Shown here: piece by piece, positions 36,059 through 45,693 of the stretch
How positions within the stretch are numbered: position 1 is the first letter of the stretch
Layout of the letters: every line of letters starts with the position of its first letter
From: an uncultured Ruminococcus sp.
GTDB taxonomy: Bacteria; Bacillota; Clostridia; Oscillospirales; Ruminococcaceae
Direction: 5' to 3'
NCBI GenBank assembly: GCA_902786975.1
Contig: CADAES010000014.1
Coordinates: 1-49,085 of the forward strand
DNA: 49,085 nt
Notes under the pieces: generated by a model
Told to the model about the DNA's origin: nothing
The model's database searches: none
Seen by the model: only the letters and a program-made list of their open reading frames with translations
Program-made: the position numbers and the translations under genes

Positions 36059-39000
36059 GTGGTAAGATTTATAAACGGCGGCGTGAACAGCGACCGTGAA
36101 AAGCAGATGCTCGATCTTATCTGCGATTCTGTTTCCAATGGCAGGCAGACGGTCGTTATCATACCCGATCAGTATTCGTTTGAGTATGACAAAAAGCTCT
36201 ATAACAGGCTCGGCGCAGTCAAGTTCAATAAGCTTACGACTGTCGGATTCAACAGGCTTGCGGAGCTTCTTGAAAAACAATATGGCAGCCCGAACAAATC
36301 AGGAAACGCCGACGATAATTCAAAGTTTATCATAATGTATAAGGCTGTAAAGGAGCTAAGACACAAAAAGCTCCTTGGTTACTATACATCTCTTGCGGAC
36401 AAAAGCGGCGTCGAGAAAGGTAATTTCATATCACAGCTGATCGAGATAATAGGTCAGCTCCGTGAAAGCGGCATTTCAAGCGAAATGCTTAAAAGCGTGT
36501 CAATGTCGCTCAACAGTACTCTAGCGCAGAAAATGAACGATATTGCAGCTATCTATTCTGAGTATATGTCGCAGTTGGAGAAGGCAGGTCTTCACGACTC
36601 TGTTTCGGGTCTGGCTGCCGCTGTAAGGATAGCACGGGAAAACAGACATTTCTGCGGCAAAGATGTTTACGTCGATGCTTTTTCAAGCTTTACCTACGAT
36701 GAGATGCAGATGCTCGAGCTTTGCATTTCAGAGGCTGAAAACGTTACGTTCTCGTTTGTCATAGACAGCGATTCCGTAAAAAACAGCATTCACCCGTTCA
36801 GACTGCCCGAGCAGACATTCGGTTTGCTCAAAAATGCAGCGCACAACAAGGGCTACACTGTCGTTGAAACGCATGAAGTGCCCGTTCAGAGCAGAGATAT
36901 CGTCCATCTTGGAAAGAATATCCTGAACATAAATAAAAAAGCGTTTGACGGGAAGCCCGAGAATGTCAGAGTGCTGAGCGCAGACGATATATACTCCGAA
37001 GCTTCGTATGTCTGTGCGGCCATTTCTCACCTCGTCGCAGATGGCAGCAGCTATTCCGATATAGCCGTTATCGTAAGGAACATCGAGGAGTGCTCGGCTG
37101 TTTTTGAAGGTATGATGGAAAGATACGATATACCGTTTTTCATCGACAGGCAGGACCACGTCAGCGCTTCCTCCATCGTACAGTATTTCAACATCATTTT
37201 CAGATGTCTGTCCTCACGTGAGCACAAGACAGAAAACATTTTGAAAATGATAAAATCGCCATTCTTTTCACCGAAGAAATATCTTGTCAACGAGATAGAG
37301 CAGTACTGCTTCAAATGGGGCATCGACGGCGAAATGTGGTCAAAGGAGTATTTCGGGCTCGACAAGTCGCTGATAGATGACGATGAACAGAAGCTCGTTG
37401 AAAATGACGGTAAAAAGACAGGCTATATCGAGCTCATTGAAAGCATAAGAAAGGATATTATCCAGCCGCTTGACAAGATGAGAAAGCTTTGCGGCAAAGG
37501 GGAAGTGCCCGCAAGCGTTATCTGCAAGGCATTTTTTGACCTTCTTAACGAATACAAGGTGTCTGACAGGACCTATTCGGTAGTCAGAACGGCTACCCTC
37601 AACGATAACGAAACTCAGATTGAGCTTTCAAGAGGTCTGAGACAGCTTTGGAATTCTGTCCTCAGCGCTGTTAAGACTATCTATGATTGCCTTAAAGATG
37701 AGCCTATCTCATTGAGGCAGTTCTATGAGCTTTACCGTGTTATGCTGTCACAGCTGAGCGTGTCCGCACCGCCGCAGAAACTGGACTGCGTCAGGATAGT
37801 CGATGCTTCACATTCAAGGCTTTCCTGCGTAAAAATAGCCTTTCTGTGCCAGGTGAACGACGGAGTGTTCCCAAAGTCGTTTTCTAACAACGGACTGCTT
37901 TCGCATATTGATATAAGCTGTCTCCAGACTGCGCTCGGAGGACTTGAAAAGGATCTTGTCCGCAGTTTCAGCGGCGACGCCAAAAACGCTTTTATGCGTG
38001 AGGACCTTGCTTGCTACAATGCTGTTTCGCTGCCGACGCAGAAGCTTTTTGTTACATACGTTACCGCCGACCTCTCGGGCGAAGATAAAAGGCCGTCCTC
38101 GCTTGTCAAAGAGATCCTTGGCTGCTTCAAAGACTTCAAGGCTGAAAAGATATCCGATATCCCCGTGCAGTATTTCTGCACCTCGTACAAATCGGCTTAC
38201 CATACTGCCGTTGAGCATTTCAGAGATAATACGTCCGAGGTAGAATCCGTAAAAATGTCGCTCAACGATACCGAGTATGCCGGCAGGCTCAGCTCGATGT
38301 ATAAAGGCGAAAAACAGCTGGACGAAAAAAAGACCGATGCAGACAGCGAGCTTTCTTCGGAGGCATTTTTCAAAAACGGGAAGATGCAGATATCGGCTTC
38401 TCAGATAGATATGTTTTTCAAATGCCCGTTCAGCTATTTCTGCAGATACGGTCTGAAGCTCCGTGCCCCTCGGAAAATGGAGCTTAACAGCATTCAAAAG
38501 GGACTTATCATTCACAGCGTGCTTGAGTATGTGTTCTCGCAGAAAAACAGCGGCGGCGAGCTGTGCGTACTTGACTCGGAAAACTCGGAAAGCTTTATTG
38601 AAAGCGCCGTTGACAAGTGTTTTGACGATTATTTGAATGACGTTCTGAAAAGCTCCTTTGCAAAATCCGCTGTATTCTTCTTTGAACTTGACAGGCTAAA
38701 ATTAACGGCTGTTACAATAGTCAGATTTGTCAGAGACGAGCTTGCTGCATCTGGATTCAGACCTGTCGCTGCCGAGTACGGCTTCGGAAGCAAAGGTCAG
38801 AACGAGCCAATAGAGTTTTCTCTTAAAAGTGGTAATATTATCAGTCTTAGCGGTGTAATAGACAGAGTAGATATCAGCACAGATGATGAGAAAGGAAAAT
38901 ACGTTCGTATCATCGACTATAAAACAGGTACGATAGATATTGATTATGCGCTTTTGCAGTGTGGGCTCGACTTGCAGATGCTTGTCTACCTCGATGCTTA

Positions 39001-39508
39001 TCTGCGCAGCGTAAAGGATAATCCGGAGCTTGAGCCTGCGGCGATAGAGTATTTCCCGTTCAAGGGTAATATCAAGTTCCCGCTTGACAAGAATACATTG
39101 GAATCCGACCACGACAGTATAATACAAAACAGCATCCTTGATCTTTACAGACCTAAGGGATATATTGCAAATATACCTGATGTTGTCGGTTCTATCCCGT
39201 TTTCCGAGAAAAAGTCGCCAAGAAGCAAAGAAGAAAAATCTAAAAAGATATCTGTCGATGAGCTTCGTGCTCTCAGACAGTTCGCCTGTGAAAAGGTCAT
39301 TGAATTTGCCGGCACTGTTGAGCTTGGCGATTTTCCGATGAAGCCTGTGAACAATACCTGTAAATACTGTGATTATGCATCTATCTGCTGCAAGGATAAA
39401 TGTGAAGACAGGATAGACCTGAATAAAGTCGGAAATGAACTTGCACAGCAGCTAAAGAGCGAGCTTGAACAGATAATAAGCGAAAACAGCGGAAAGGAGG
39501 ATAACTGA
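36059..39508 (+). CDS. addB: AddB subunit of the AddAB helicase-nuclease (1149 aa)
   Basis: With AddA resects double-strand breaks for RecA loading. The N-terminal helicase-like region has VVIIPDQYSFEYDKKLYNRL near residue 33, the counterpart of the conserved PDQ segment. The Walker A motif normally found at ~8-15 is absent (FINGGVNSDREK). The C-terminal RecB-type nuclease has GVIDRVDIS and YVRIIDYKTGTID. Four Cys for an iron-sulfur staple are present: one in FKCPFSYF near 803, and CKYCDYASIC (CX2CX5C) near 1101. Length fits the family (~1150). GTG at 36059 is chosen because MVRFI matches the usual start and AAGGGG lies 10 bases upstream; TTG at 36053 is possible. Confidence 0.92.
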   Translation: MVRFINGGVNSDREKQMLDLICDSVSNGRQTVVIIPDQYSFEYDKKLYNRLGAVKFNKLTTVGFNRLAELLEKQYGSPNKSGNADDNSKFIIMYKAVKELRHKKLLGYYTSLADKSGVEKGNFISQLIEIIGQLRESGISSEMLKSVSMSLNSTLAQKMNDIAAIYSEYMSQLEKAGLHDSVSGLAAAVRIARENRHFCGKDVYVDAFSSFTYDEMQMLELCISEAENVTFSFVIDSDSVKNSIHPFRLPEQTFGLLKNAAHNKGYTVVETHEVPVQSRDIVHLGKNILNINKKAFDGKPENVRVLSADDIYSEASYVCAAISHLVADGSSYSDIAVIVRNIEECSAVFEGMMERYDIPFFIDRQDHVSASSIVQYFNIIFRCLSSREHKTENILKMIKSPFFSPKKYLVNEIEQYCFKWGIDGEMWSKEYFGLDKSLIDDDEQKLVENDGKKTGYIELIESIRKDIIQPLDKMRKLCGKGEVPASVICKAFFDLLNEYKVSDRTYSVVRTATLNDNETQIELSRGLRQLWNSVLSAVKTIYDCLKDEPISLRQFYELYRVMLSQLSVSAPPQKLDCVRIVDASHSRLSCVKIAFLCQVNDGVFPKSFSNNGLLSHIDISCLQTALGGLEKDLVRSFSGDAKNAFMREDLACYNAVSLPTQKLFVTYVTADLSGEDKRPSSLVKEILGCFKDFKAEKISDIPVQYFCTSYKSAYHTAVEHFRDNTSEVESVKMSLNDTEYAGRLSSMYKGEKQLDEKKTDADSELSSEAFFKNGKMQISASQIDMFFKCPFSYFCRYGLKLRAPRKMELNSIQKGLIIHSVLEYVFSQKNSGGELCVLDSENSESFIESAVDKCFDDYLNDVLKSSFAKSAVFFFELDRLKLTAVTIVRFVRDELAASGFRPVAAEYGFGSKGQNEPIEFSLKSGNIISLSGVIDRVDISTDDEKGKYVRIIDYKTGTIDIDYALLQCGLDLQMLVYLDAYLRSVKDNPELEPAAIEYFPFKGNIKFPLDKNTLESDHDSIIQNSILDLYRPKGYIANIPDVVGSIPFSEKKSPRSKEEKSKKISVDELRALRQFACEKVIEFAGTVELGDFPMKPVNNTCKYCDYASICCKDKCEDRIDLNKVGNELAQQLKSELEQIISENSGKEDN

Positions 39509-39509
39509 G

Positions 39510-42500
39510 ATGAGCGAAATAAAGTGGACGAAATCGCAGGAAAAGGCGATCTCTCACCGGGACAACGGAGTAGTTGTGTCAGCTGCTGCCGGAAGCGGAA
39601 AAACTGCCGTTCTTATTGAAAGGCTTACTCAGATGCTCCTTGATGAGAAGAAAAAGATCCCCGCAGAGAATCTGCTTGCAGTTACATTTACCAACGATGC
39701 AGCGGCGCAGATGCGTGAAAAACTCAACGATGCGATTGACAACGAGATAACAAAATGCTTCAATGACAGCAGCAAGGCTGATTCGCCAAGAGCAAAGTGG
39801 CTGCTTGAACAGAAAAGCAATCTTCAGTTTGCTGTCATTTCAACGATAAACGCATTCTGTCTCAGCTTCGTTAAGGACAACATATCCGAGTTTGAGTTTC
39901 AAAGCGGTCTGCGCATCCTCGATGAAACTACCGAAAAGATGTATTACGAAAAGGCGAGAGATATCGCACTCGGCGAGCTTTGCGAAAATGATGAAGCCTC
40001 CTATGCTGTACTCAGAAACGCATTTGACCAGTCCGGCGATCTTGAAAGTATACTTGAAGATCTTTATGATTTCCTCAGAAAGCTCCCGTTCCGTGAGGTG
40101 TGGATAGAGCAGGCAAGAGCCGCATACGCCGATGAAGCAAATGTCGAATGTGCCATAAATGCTTATAATGACACGATCACTTCGTCCTTTGATGAGATAG
40201 AAAGCAAACTCGGTGCATATAACCTTGTCCTTGGCAAAGTTAAAGAACACAAAAAGGCAAATAAATATATCTATTCGCTTACTAAAAAGTATTCTGATAT
40301 ATGTGATCTGTTGGGAGATATAAAGAAGGCATACGCCTCAGCCGATCTGAAAAAGTATCTCGAGTGTAATTTTTCAAAACGCTCGTTAAAAAAACCATCT
40401 ATTTCCGATGCAGTCCTCAATTCGGTCGGACCCGAGGAGCGCCTTATTCTTACCGACCTTTCAATTCAGGCAGATGCGCTGTTTTACGATATCAAAGACC
40501 AATTTGCCAAACTCACCGAAAACGGCTTCTTGTCTGAAAAGCAGATAAGGGATAACCTCTCGGACATAGCCCGTGTTTTCGACGTTCTGATACGAGTGAC
40601 CGAAAGCATCGAATACCATTGCAAGGAAATGAAACTTGAGAGCAACAGCGTCGATTTTGCCGATGTTGAGCTTATGACAAAACAACTCCTTGTTGAATAC
40701 CGTGACGGCAGGATAGTCAGAACTCCGCTTTGCGAGAACATAAGAAAGAACAAGACCTACAGGATAATCACCATTGACGAGTTCCAGGACGTTAATAACC
40801 TTCAGGAGCTTATCTTCCGTGCTCTTTCGGACGGTGACGACCTGAGGTATATGGGCAGCAACGTATTTGTTGTCGGCGACATCAAACAGGCTATCTACCG
40901 TTTCAGACTTACAAATCCCTACCTGTTCAAAAAGACTGTCAGTGATGCACAGTCCAATAAAGGCGGCCTTGAGCTAATTGACCTCCAGGAGAATTTCAGA
41001 AGCAGAAACGGTGTTATCGACTTTGCAAATTTTCTGTTTTCTAACATTATGTCCGAGCAGATAGGCGGCGTTGATTACGACGATAAGCAGAAGCTCCGTT
41101 TTGGCGCAGAATATTATCCCGAGCTTGGCGACAGTGACAATAAATGCAGTATTGAAGTAATACTTACCAATGAGCATGATGAATTCCGTTCGGACGATTA
41201 CAGTGAGGAAAACCTTATTATTGCAAAGAAAATAAAGGAAATACTCGACCCTTCGTCCGATTATACGGTAATGGATAAAAAGACCAAGCAGATGCGCCAT
41301 TGCAGGCCGTCGGATATATGTATCCTCACTCAGACAAACGACGAACTGAGAAAAATGTCAAAGGCGCTTGAAAGCGTCGGCTTGAAAGCGTTTTCACAGG
41401 ACGTAGAAGGTTATCTCAAAGCCAACGAGATAATACTTGCCCTTAATTTCCTGCGTGTTATCGACAATCCGATGAACGATATCGCAATAACTGCGGTGCT
41501 TATGTCACCCGTTTTCACATTCAGCGCTGACGATATGCTCAGACTGCACATAGAGCGAAGCAAAAAGAACCCTTCATACCCCGGCAGCATTTACTCCGTG
41601 CTTTCAAATGCGCACCTTTCGTTTATAAATAAGCAAACGGAGGATATCACATATACCCGTGTATTTGATGACGATAATGTGCTGCAGGAGAAATGCAGCA
41701 AAGCATTTGAAATGCTCGATAATTTCATGTATCGTGCGATGAGCACCGACCTTGAAAGGCTTATAAAGTATATTTTTGATGCGACCGATCTTATCTCGCT
41801 GACATCTATTTACCGAAACAGCGATAAGAAGCGTGCCAATCTTCTTTTGTTCATGCAGTATGCCAAAGCTTACGAGCAGTCGGGAAGCGACGGAGTAACG
41901 GGCTTCCTCAGATTTATCGACTCTGTATATAAGAATGACAAGGCTTTCAAGCAGGCAGCAAAGATAACATCTTCGGGAGAATGTATCAATATCCAGACTT
42001 TTCATAAATCAAAAGGTCTGGAATACCCTTATGTTTTCCTTTGTGAACTGGACAATCCTTTTTTCAGAAAGAATACTGATTCGCATATCGTTATGCACTA
42101 TAAAACGACCGATGACCCGAACGATATCAACAGCGTAGCATTTGAGATAGCTGATGAGAAAAGAAAGCTTACCTGCACAAATCCCTATTACGATAATATG
42201 AAAGACCGGAACAAACTCGAGGAGAAAAGCGAAAAGATGCGTCTTCTCTATGTCGGCTGTACACGAGCAAAGGAAAAACTGTTTATTTCCGTTTCGCCCG
42301 ACCACAGCGGCAATACATACGTCCGCAACGCAAGAAAAGCTGTAGCCAAAACCGTAAACGGGCTTTATCTTGACCACTCAAAGCAGAACGTGCAGAATGT
42401 CATTTCGGGTTGTAAATGTATGCTGGAGTGGATAATGTGCGGTCTCTCGTTTGCAAGATGTCCGTCGTATATAGCCGATTGGCTCGTTCCGGAGGAACCG

Positions 42501-43442
42501 CCCACAGCTAAAAACACCGATATCAAAAATGCGGATATTCTCAGAGACAGAATGAGAGAATTGTTCAGCGACCCGAGCAAGCCGGATATCGGTATAAAAT
42601 TTGAGGTCAGAGAGCTTGAAGACCTGAGCGAAGATGAACAGGTCAGTCAGAGCATAAGAGCAATGCCCGACCCCGCACTTGCTGAAAAGCTGAGACTTAT
42701 TTACAGAAACGACAGCGAGCACAAAGAAGAGATCAAGGCTAAAGCTATGCTTCCGTCCAAGCTTACTGTTACCGAGATAGTCAGAAATGAAAACGAGAAG
42801 CTTGCTGTTGAGAATGAAAAGGAGAAAGGGAAGAAGGCTATCAGCATAGACCCTGACTTTTTCCCGAGCCTTCCCAAGCTTGACGATGCGTCCGGCAGGT
42901 TCACGCCTGCCGAAAGAGGTACTTTTACGCATAAGTTCATGGAGCTTGCCGATTACTCAAAAGCTTGTGTCAGCGTTGGCGATGAGCTTCAAAGACTCGT
43001 AGACAGCGGCTATTTCACCGAAAAAGAAGCCAAGGGCGTTTATACCGACAGACTCAGCGCATTTTTCAAAAGCGACTTTTATAAACGTATGCAGTCTGCC
43101 GAGGAGCTGATGCGTGAAAAGCAGTTCATGGTCGCAATGAGGGATATCACCGTCGATGAACAGTATAAAGGCGTTACAGGGAGCGACGGTATAATTCAAG
43201 GTATCGCAGACTGCGTTTTTAAAGAGCCGGACGGTTATGTTATCGTTGATTACAAGACCGACAACTTCCAAAGCGAATCTGATATGGACAAGTACGGAAC
43301 ACAGCTTGCTTTTTATAAGGCGGCGCTGGAGCTTGTCCTCGGCAGCGAGGATCCCGACGGTACTATAAAAAAAGCAGTTATCAAGAGCTGCTATATCTAT
43401 TCGTTCAAGCTGGGCGTAGGTAAAGAGTTCAGGTTCAGCTGA
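39510..43442 (+). CDS. addA: AddA helicase-nuclease subunit (1310 aa)
   Basis: UvrD-type 3'-5' helicase and nuclease of the AddAB complex. Motif I VVSAAAGSGKTAVLIERL (Walker A, residues ~21-38). Motif Ia LLAVTFTNDAAAQMREKL. Motif II TIDEFQDVNNLQELI near 425. Motif III VFVVGDIKQAIYRFR near 452. Motifs V-VI INIQTFHKSKGLEYPYVFL and MRLLYVGCTRAKEKLFIS. C-terminal nuclease YVIVDYKTDNFQSE near 1250 with an upstream GTFTHKFMELADY (nuclease His). AAAGGAGG lies 9 bases before the ATG, one base after the addB stop. Somewhat longer than the Bacillus protein (~1230). Confidence 0.96.
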   Translation: MSEIKWTKSQEKAISHRDNGVVVSAAAGSGKTAVLIERLTQMLLDEKKKIPAENLLAVTFTNDAAAQMREKLNDAIDNEITKCFNDSSKADSPRAKWLLEQKSNLQFAVISTINAFCLSFVKDNISEFEFQSGLRILDETTEKMYYEKARDIALGELCENDEASYAVLRNAFDQSGDLESILEDLYDFLRKLPFREVWIEQARAAYADEANVECAINAYNDTITSSFDEIESKLGAYNLVLGKVKEHKKANKYIYSLTKKYSDICDLLGDIKKAYASADLKKYLECNFSKRSLKKPSISDAVLNSVGPEERLILTDLSIQADALFYDIKDQFAKLTENGFLSEKQIRDNLSDIARVFDVLIRVTESIEYHCKEMKLESNSVDFADVELMTKQLLVEYRDGRIVRTPLCENIRKNKTYRIITIDEFQDVNNLQELIFRALSDGDDLRYMGSNVFVVGDIKQAIYRFRLTNPYLFKKTVSDAQSNKGGLELIDLQENFRSRNGVIDFANFLFSNIMSEQIGGVDYDDKQKLRFGAEYYPELGDSDNKCSIEVILTNEHDEFRSDDYSEENLIIAKKIKEILDPSSDYTVMDKKTKQMRHCRPSDICILTQTNDELRKMSKALESVGLKAFSQDVEGYLKANEIILALNFLRVIDNPMNDIAITAVLMSPVFTFSADDMLRLHIERSKKNPSYPGSIYSVLSNAHLSFINKQTEDITYTRVFDDDNVLQEKCSKAFEMLDNFMYRAMSTDLERLIKYIFDATDLISLTSIYRNSDKKRANLLLFMQYAKAYEQSGSDGVTGFLRFIDSVYKNDKAFKQAAKITSSGECINIQTFHKSKGLEYPYVFLCELDNPFFRKNTDSHIVMHYKTTDDPNDINSVAFEIADEKRKLTCTNPYYDNMKDRNKLEEKSEKMRLLYVGCTRAKEKLFISVSPDHSGNTYVRNARKAVAKTVNGLYLDHSKQNVQNVISGCKCMLEWIMCGLSFARCPSYIADWLVPEEPPTAKNTDIKNADILRDRMRELFSDPSKPDIGIKFEVRELEDLSEDEQVSQSIRAMPDPALAEKLRLIYRNDSEHKEEIKAKAMLPSKLTVTEIVRNENEKLAVENEKEKGKKAISIDPDFFPSLPKLDDASGRFTPAERGTFTHKFMELADYSKACVSVGDELQRLVDSGYFTEKEAKGVYTDRLSAFFKSDFYKRMQSAEELMREKQFMVAMRDITVDEQYKGVTGSDGIIQGIADCVFKEPDGYVIVDYKTDNFQSESDMDKYGTQLAFYKAALELVLGSEDPDGTIKKAVIKSCYIYSFKLGVGKEFRFS

Positions 43443-43469
43443 TTAATTTGTAAAAAAAATATGAATGAC

Positions 43470-43498
43470 TTGACAAAGCCCCTGAGGTGTAGTATAAT
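43470..43498 (+). promoter_or_regulatory. Promoter of infC-rpmI-rplT
   Basis: TTGACA (43470-43475), 17-base spacer, TATAAT (43493-43498), both consensus. Confidence 0.9.
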
Positions 43499-43504
43499 TG
43501 ACAG

Positions 43505-43625
43505 GTAAACAAAGCAGAACCTGATCCGTTCTCACCTTCAGCTAACGCAAAAAGGTCAACATTCAGATCGCATTTTATGTGTTTTCAATGCGGGTACGGA
43601 TCATATTCTGTACCCGTTTTTCATT
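43505..43625 (+). promoter_or_regulatory. L20-type autoregulatory leader with attenuator ahead of infC
   Basis: The leader ends in a terminator, CGGGTACGGA (43591-43600) with TCTGTACCCG, then TTTTTC. Upstream TGATCCGT (43522-43529) is perfectly complementary to ACGGATCA (43596-43603), which lies in the terminator arm and loop, so the two pairings exclude each other. In Bacillus the same operon has an L20-controlled leader working by this kind of switch; L20 is the last gene here. The pairing is seen directly; control by L20 is inferred. Confidence 0.75.
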
Positions 43626-43647
43626 TTGTTTTTGGAGGTGCTGCGTC

Positions 43648-44166
43648 ATTAGCAACAGGGAACATCAGATCAACGAAGATATCAAGGATAAGGAGATCCG
43701 TTTGATAGGCGTTGATGGAAGTCAGCTTGGTATCGTAAGTGCAAGTGAAGCTCTGGAGCTTGCTTTTCAGCAGGATCTTGATCTTGTAAAGATAGCTCCG
43801 CAGGCTCAGCCGCCTGTGTGCAGGATCATGGATTATGGCAAGTTCTGTTTTGAACAGACTAAGCGTGAAAAGGAAGCCAAGAAAAATCAGAAGGTCATCG
43901 AGATCAAGGAGATCAGAATGTCCTCAACGATCGACACTCACGATTTTAACACCAAGGTAAATCAGGCTGTTAAGTTTTTGAACGGCGGAGATAAGCTCAA
44001 GGTATCTGTAAGATTCAGAAAGCGTACCGTTGCTCACCCACAGTTTGGTGAGGAGCTCCTTTCAAAGTTCAAGGATGCTATTTCTGAAGTCGGTGTTGTT
44101 GATAAGCCAGCAAAAATGGAGGGACGCAGTCTTGTGATGTTTGTTTCTCCGAAGGGTTCAAAGTAA
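43648..44166 (+). CDS. infC: Translation initiation factor IF-3 (172 aa), ATT start
   Basis: Binds the 30S subunit and checks start codon and initiator tRNA. REHQINEDIKDKEIRLIGVD opens the N-domain. QPPVCRIMDYGKFCFEQTKR (residues ~55-75) is the IF-3 signature. KEIRMSSTIDTHDFNTKV and KLKVSVRFRKR mark the C-domain. The only start giving the family length is ATT at 43648, with GGAGGTG (43634-43640) 7 bases before it. No ATG, GTG or TTG fits in frame nearby, and an ATG at 43579 lies inside the leader. Rare ATT starts are known for infC and allow IF-3 to limit its own synthesis. Confidence 0.96.
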   Translation: MSNREHQINEDIKDKEIRLIGVDGSQLGIVSASEALELAFQQDLDLVKIAPQAQPPVCRIMDYGKFCFEQTKREKEAKKNQKVIEIKEIRMSSTIDTHDFNTKVNQAVKFLNGGDKLKVSVRFRKRTVAHPQFGEELLSKFKDAISEVGVVDKPAKMEGRSLVMFVSPKGSK

Positions 44167-44192
44167 ACTATATTAAGGGAGGATAAATCAAA

Positions 44193-44390
44193 ATGCCAAA
44201 GATCAAAACACATTCCGGCGCAAAAAAGCGTTTCAAGGTTACAGGCAGCGGCAAGGTAAAGTTCCAGCATGTAAACAAGAGACACAGACTTACACAAAAG
44301 GATCATAAGCGCAAGAGGATTCTTCGCGGCGCTGCTGTTGCAGACAAGTCGAATCTGGCTAACATCAAGATCCTTGTACCTTACAAGTAA
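44193..44390 (+). CDS. rpmI: 50S ribosomal protein L35 (65 aa)
   Basis: PKIKTHSGAKKRFKVTGSGK is the L35 start, and HRLTQKDHKRKRILRG the family's second block. Complete and of standard length. AAGGGAGG lies 10 bases before the ATG, 26 bases after infC. Confidence 0.98.
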   Translation: MPKIKTHSGAKKRFKVTGSGKVKFQHVNKRHRLTQKDHKRKRILRGAAVADKSNLANIKILVPYK

Positions 44391-44441
44391 CAACGAGTTG
44401 TAGGGAAAGACAAACTATAATAATATCAGGAGGTAATAACT

Positions 44442-44795
44442 ATGGCTCGTGTTAAGGGAGCAATGATGACTCGTAAGAGAAGAAATAAGACTCTGAAGCT
44501 TGCTAAGGGCTACTTCGGTGCGAAGAGCAAGCACTTCAAGATGGCTAAAGAAGCCGTAATGAAGTCAGGACAGTATGCATATATCGGAAGAAAAGCTAAG
44601 AAGAGAGATTTCAGAAAGCTGTGGATCACAAGAATCTCTGCTGCTGCAAAGCTCAACGGCATGAATTATTCAACACTGATGAACGGTCTTAACAAGGCAG
44701 GCATCAGCCTGAACAGAAAAATGCTGTCTGAGATAGCAATCAACGACCCTGCAGGATTTACTGCTATCGTTGAGAAGGCTAAGGCTGCTCTTTAA
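44442..44795 (+). CDS. rplT: 50S ribosomal protein L20 (117 aa)
   Basis: [20 protein letters not shown] is the basic N-terminal extension, and [20 protein letters not shown] with [16 protein letters not shown] the rRNA-binding core. Needed early in 50S assembly. In Firmicutes it also represses its own operon through the leader. CAGGAGGT lies 7 bases before the ATG. A terminator follows. Confidence 0.98.
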   Translation: MARVKGAMMTRKRRNKTLKLAKGYFGAKSKHFKMAKEAVMKSGQYAYIGRKAKKRDFRKLWITRISAAAKLNGMNYSTLMNGLNKAGISLNRKMLSEIAINDPAGFTAIVEKAKAAL

Positions 44796-44803
44796 TAAAT
44801 ACT

Positions 44804-44836
44804 AACACGCATGTTTTAACGGATATGCGTGTTTTG
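44804..44836 (+). terminator. Terminator of infC-rpmI-rplT
   Basis: AACACGCAT (44804-44812) with ATGCGTGTT (44825-44833), then TTG. The T-run is short. Confidence 0.75.
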
Positions 44837-44880
44837 TTATATATTAAGGTTCAAAAAAACAGTAAAAGGCGGCGATCTCA

Positions 44881-45693
44881 GTGCATATTTCAAGCAGGGA
44901 CAATCCAAAGATCAAACAATATGTAAAGCTTGCATCGAGCAAGAAATACAGGCGTGAAATGGGTCAGTTCGTGCTTGAAGGTGCAAGATCGTGCAGAGAT
45001 GCTTTTGAAAAATGGCGGCAGGGAGAGTTGACTGTCATATCCTGCTTTGCCACGCTCAGGGCTCTCGAAAAGTACAGCGAATATATCGATAAGGACTGGT
45101 TTGAAAACTGTGAGCAGTTCTATACGGTCGATGATGATATCGCATTGAAAATGTCCGATCTTCAGTATCCGCAGGGCATATTCGTAATTGCGGGATATAC
45201 GCAGGATAAGCTTTCCCGTGAATGTCTGTCACCGACCGGAAGATACCTTGTTCTGGACGATCTTCAGGACCCGGGCAACGTCGGTACGCTGCTTAGAACA
45301 GCCGATGCCGTCGGCGTTGACGCTGTAGTGATGTGCTCGGATTGCTGTGAGCTTTATAACCCTAAAGTCGTCAGATCAGCTATGGGCTCGATATTCAGAG
45401 TGAAGGTCTATTTTGCCGATACTCTCGCTGAAGCAGCGGATGTGTTCAAAAGCACAGGGATAAGGCTTTATGCCTCGGTCATCGACAGCGATGCTGTTTC
45501 GGTCACAAAAGCAGACCTCGGGAATGGCTGTGCAGTTGTCCTCGGAAACGAAGGAAGCGGTATGCCGAAGGAAGATGTCAGTGTCTGCGATGAAAGAATT
45601 ACTATCAGGATGCATGGCAATATGAACTCACTCAACGTTGCTACTGCAGGTTCGATCATTCTTTGGGAAATGTGCAGAGGTGATGAGCTTTGA
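44881..45693 (+). CDS. TrmH/SpoU-family RNA 2'-O-methyltransferase (270 aa)
   Basis: SAM-dependent knotted (SPOUT) methyltransferase acting on rRNA or tRNA. The N-terminal substrate-binding part has SSRDNPKIKQYVKLASSKKY and GQFVLEGARSCRDA. SpoU motif 1 is VLDDLQDPGNVGTLLRTADA near residue 125. Motif 2 is AVVLGNEGSGMPKE near 220. Motif 3 is IRMHGNMNSLNVATAGSIIL near 240. The exact target is not clear; RlmB-like 23S activity is one option. GTG start at 44881 after AAAGGCGG. The last 4 bases overlap dprA. Confidence 0.92.
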   Translation: MHISSRDNPKIKQYVKLASSKKYRREMGQFVLEGARSCRDAFEKWRQGELTVISCFATLRALEKYSEYIDKDWFENCEQFYTVDDDIALKMSDLQYPQGIFVIAGYTQDKLSRECLSPTGRYLVLDDLQDPGNVGTLLRTADAVGVDAVVMCSDCCELYNPKVVRSAMGSIFRVKVYFADTLAEAADVFKSTGIRLYASVIDSDAVSVTKADLGNGCAVVLGNEGSGMPKEDVSVCDERITIRMHGNMNSLNVATAGSIILWEMCRGDEL

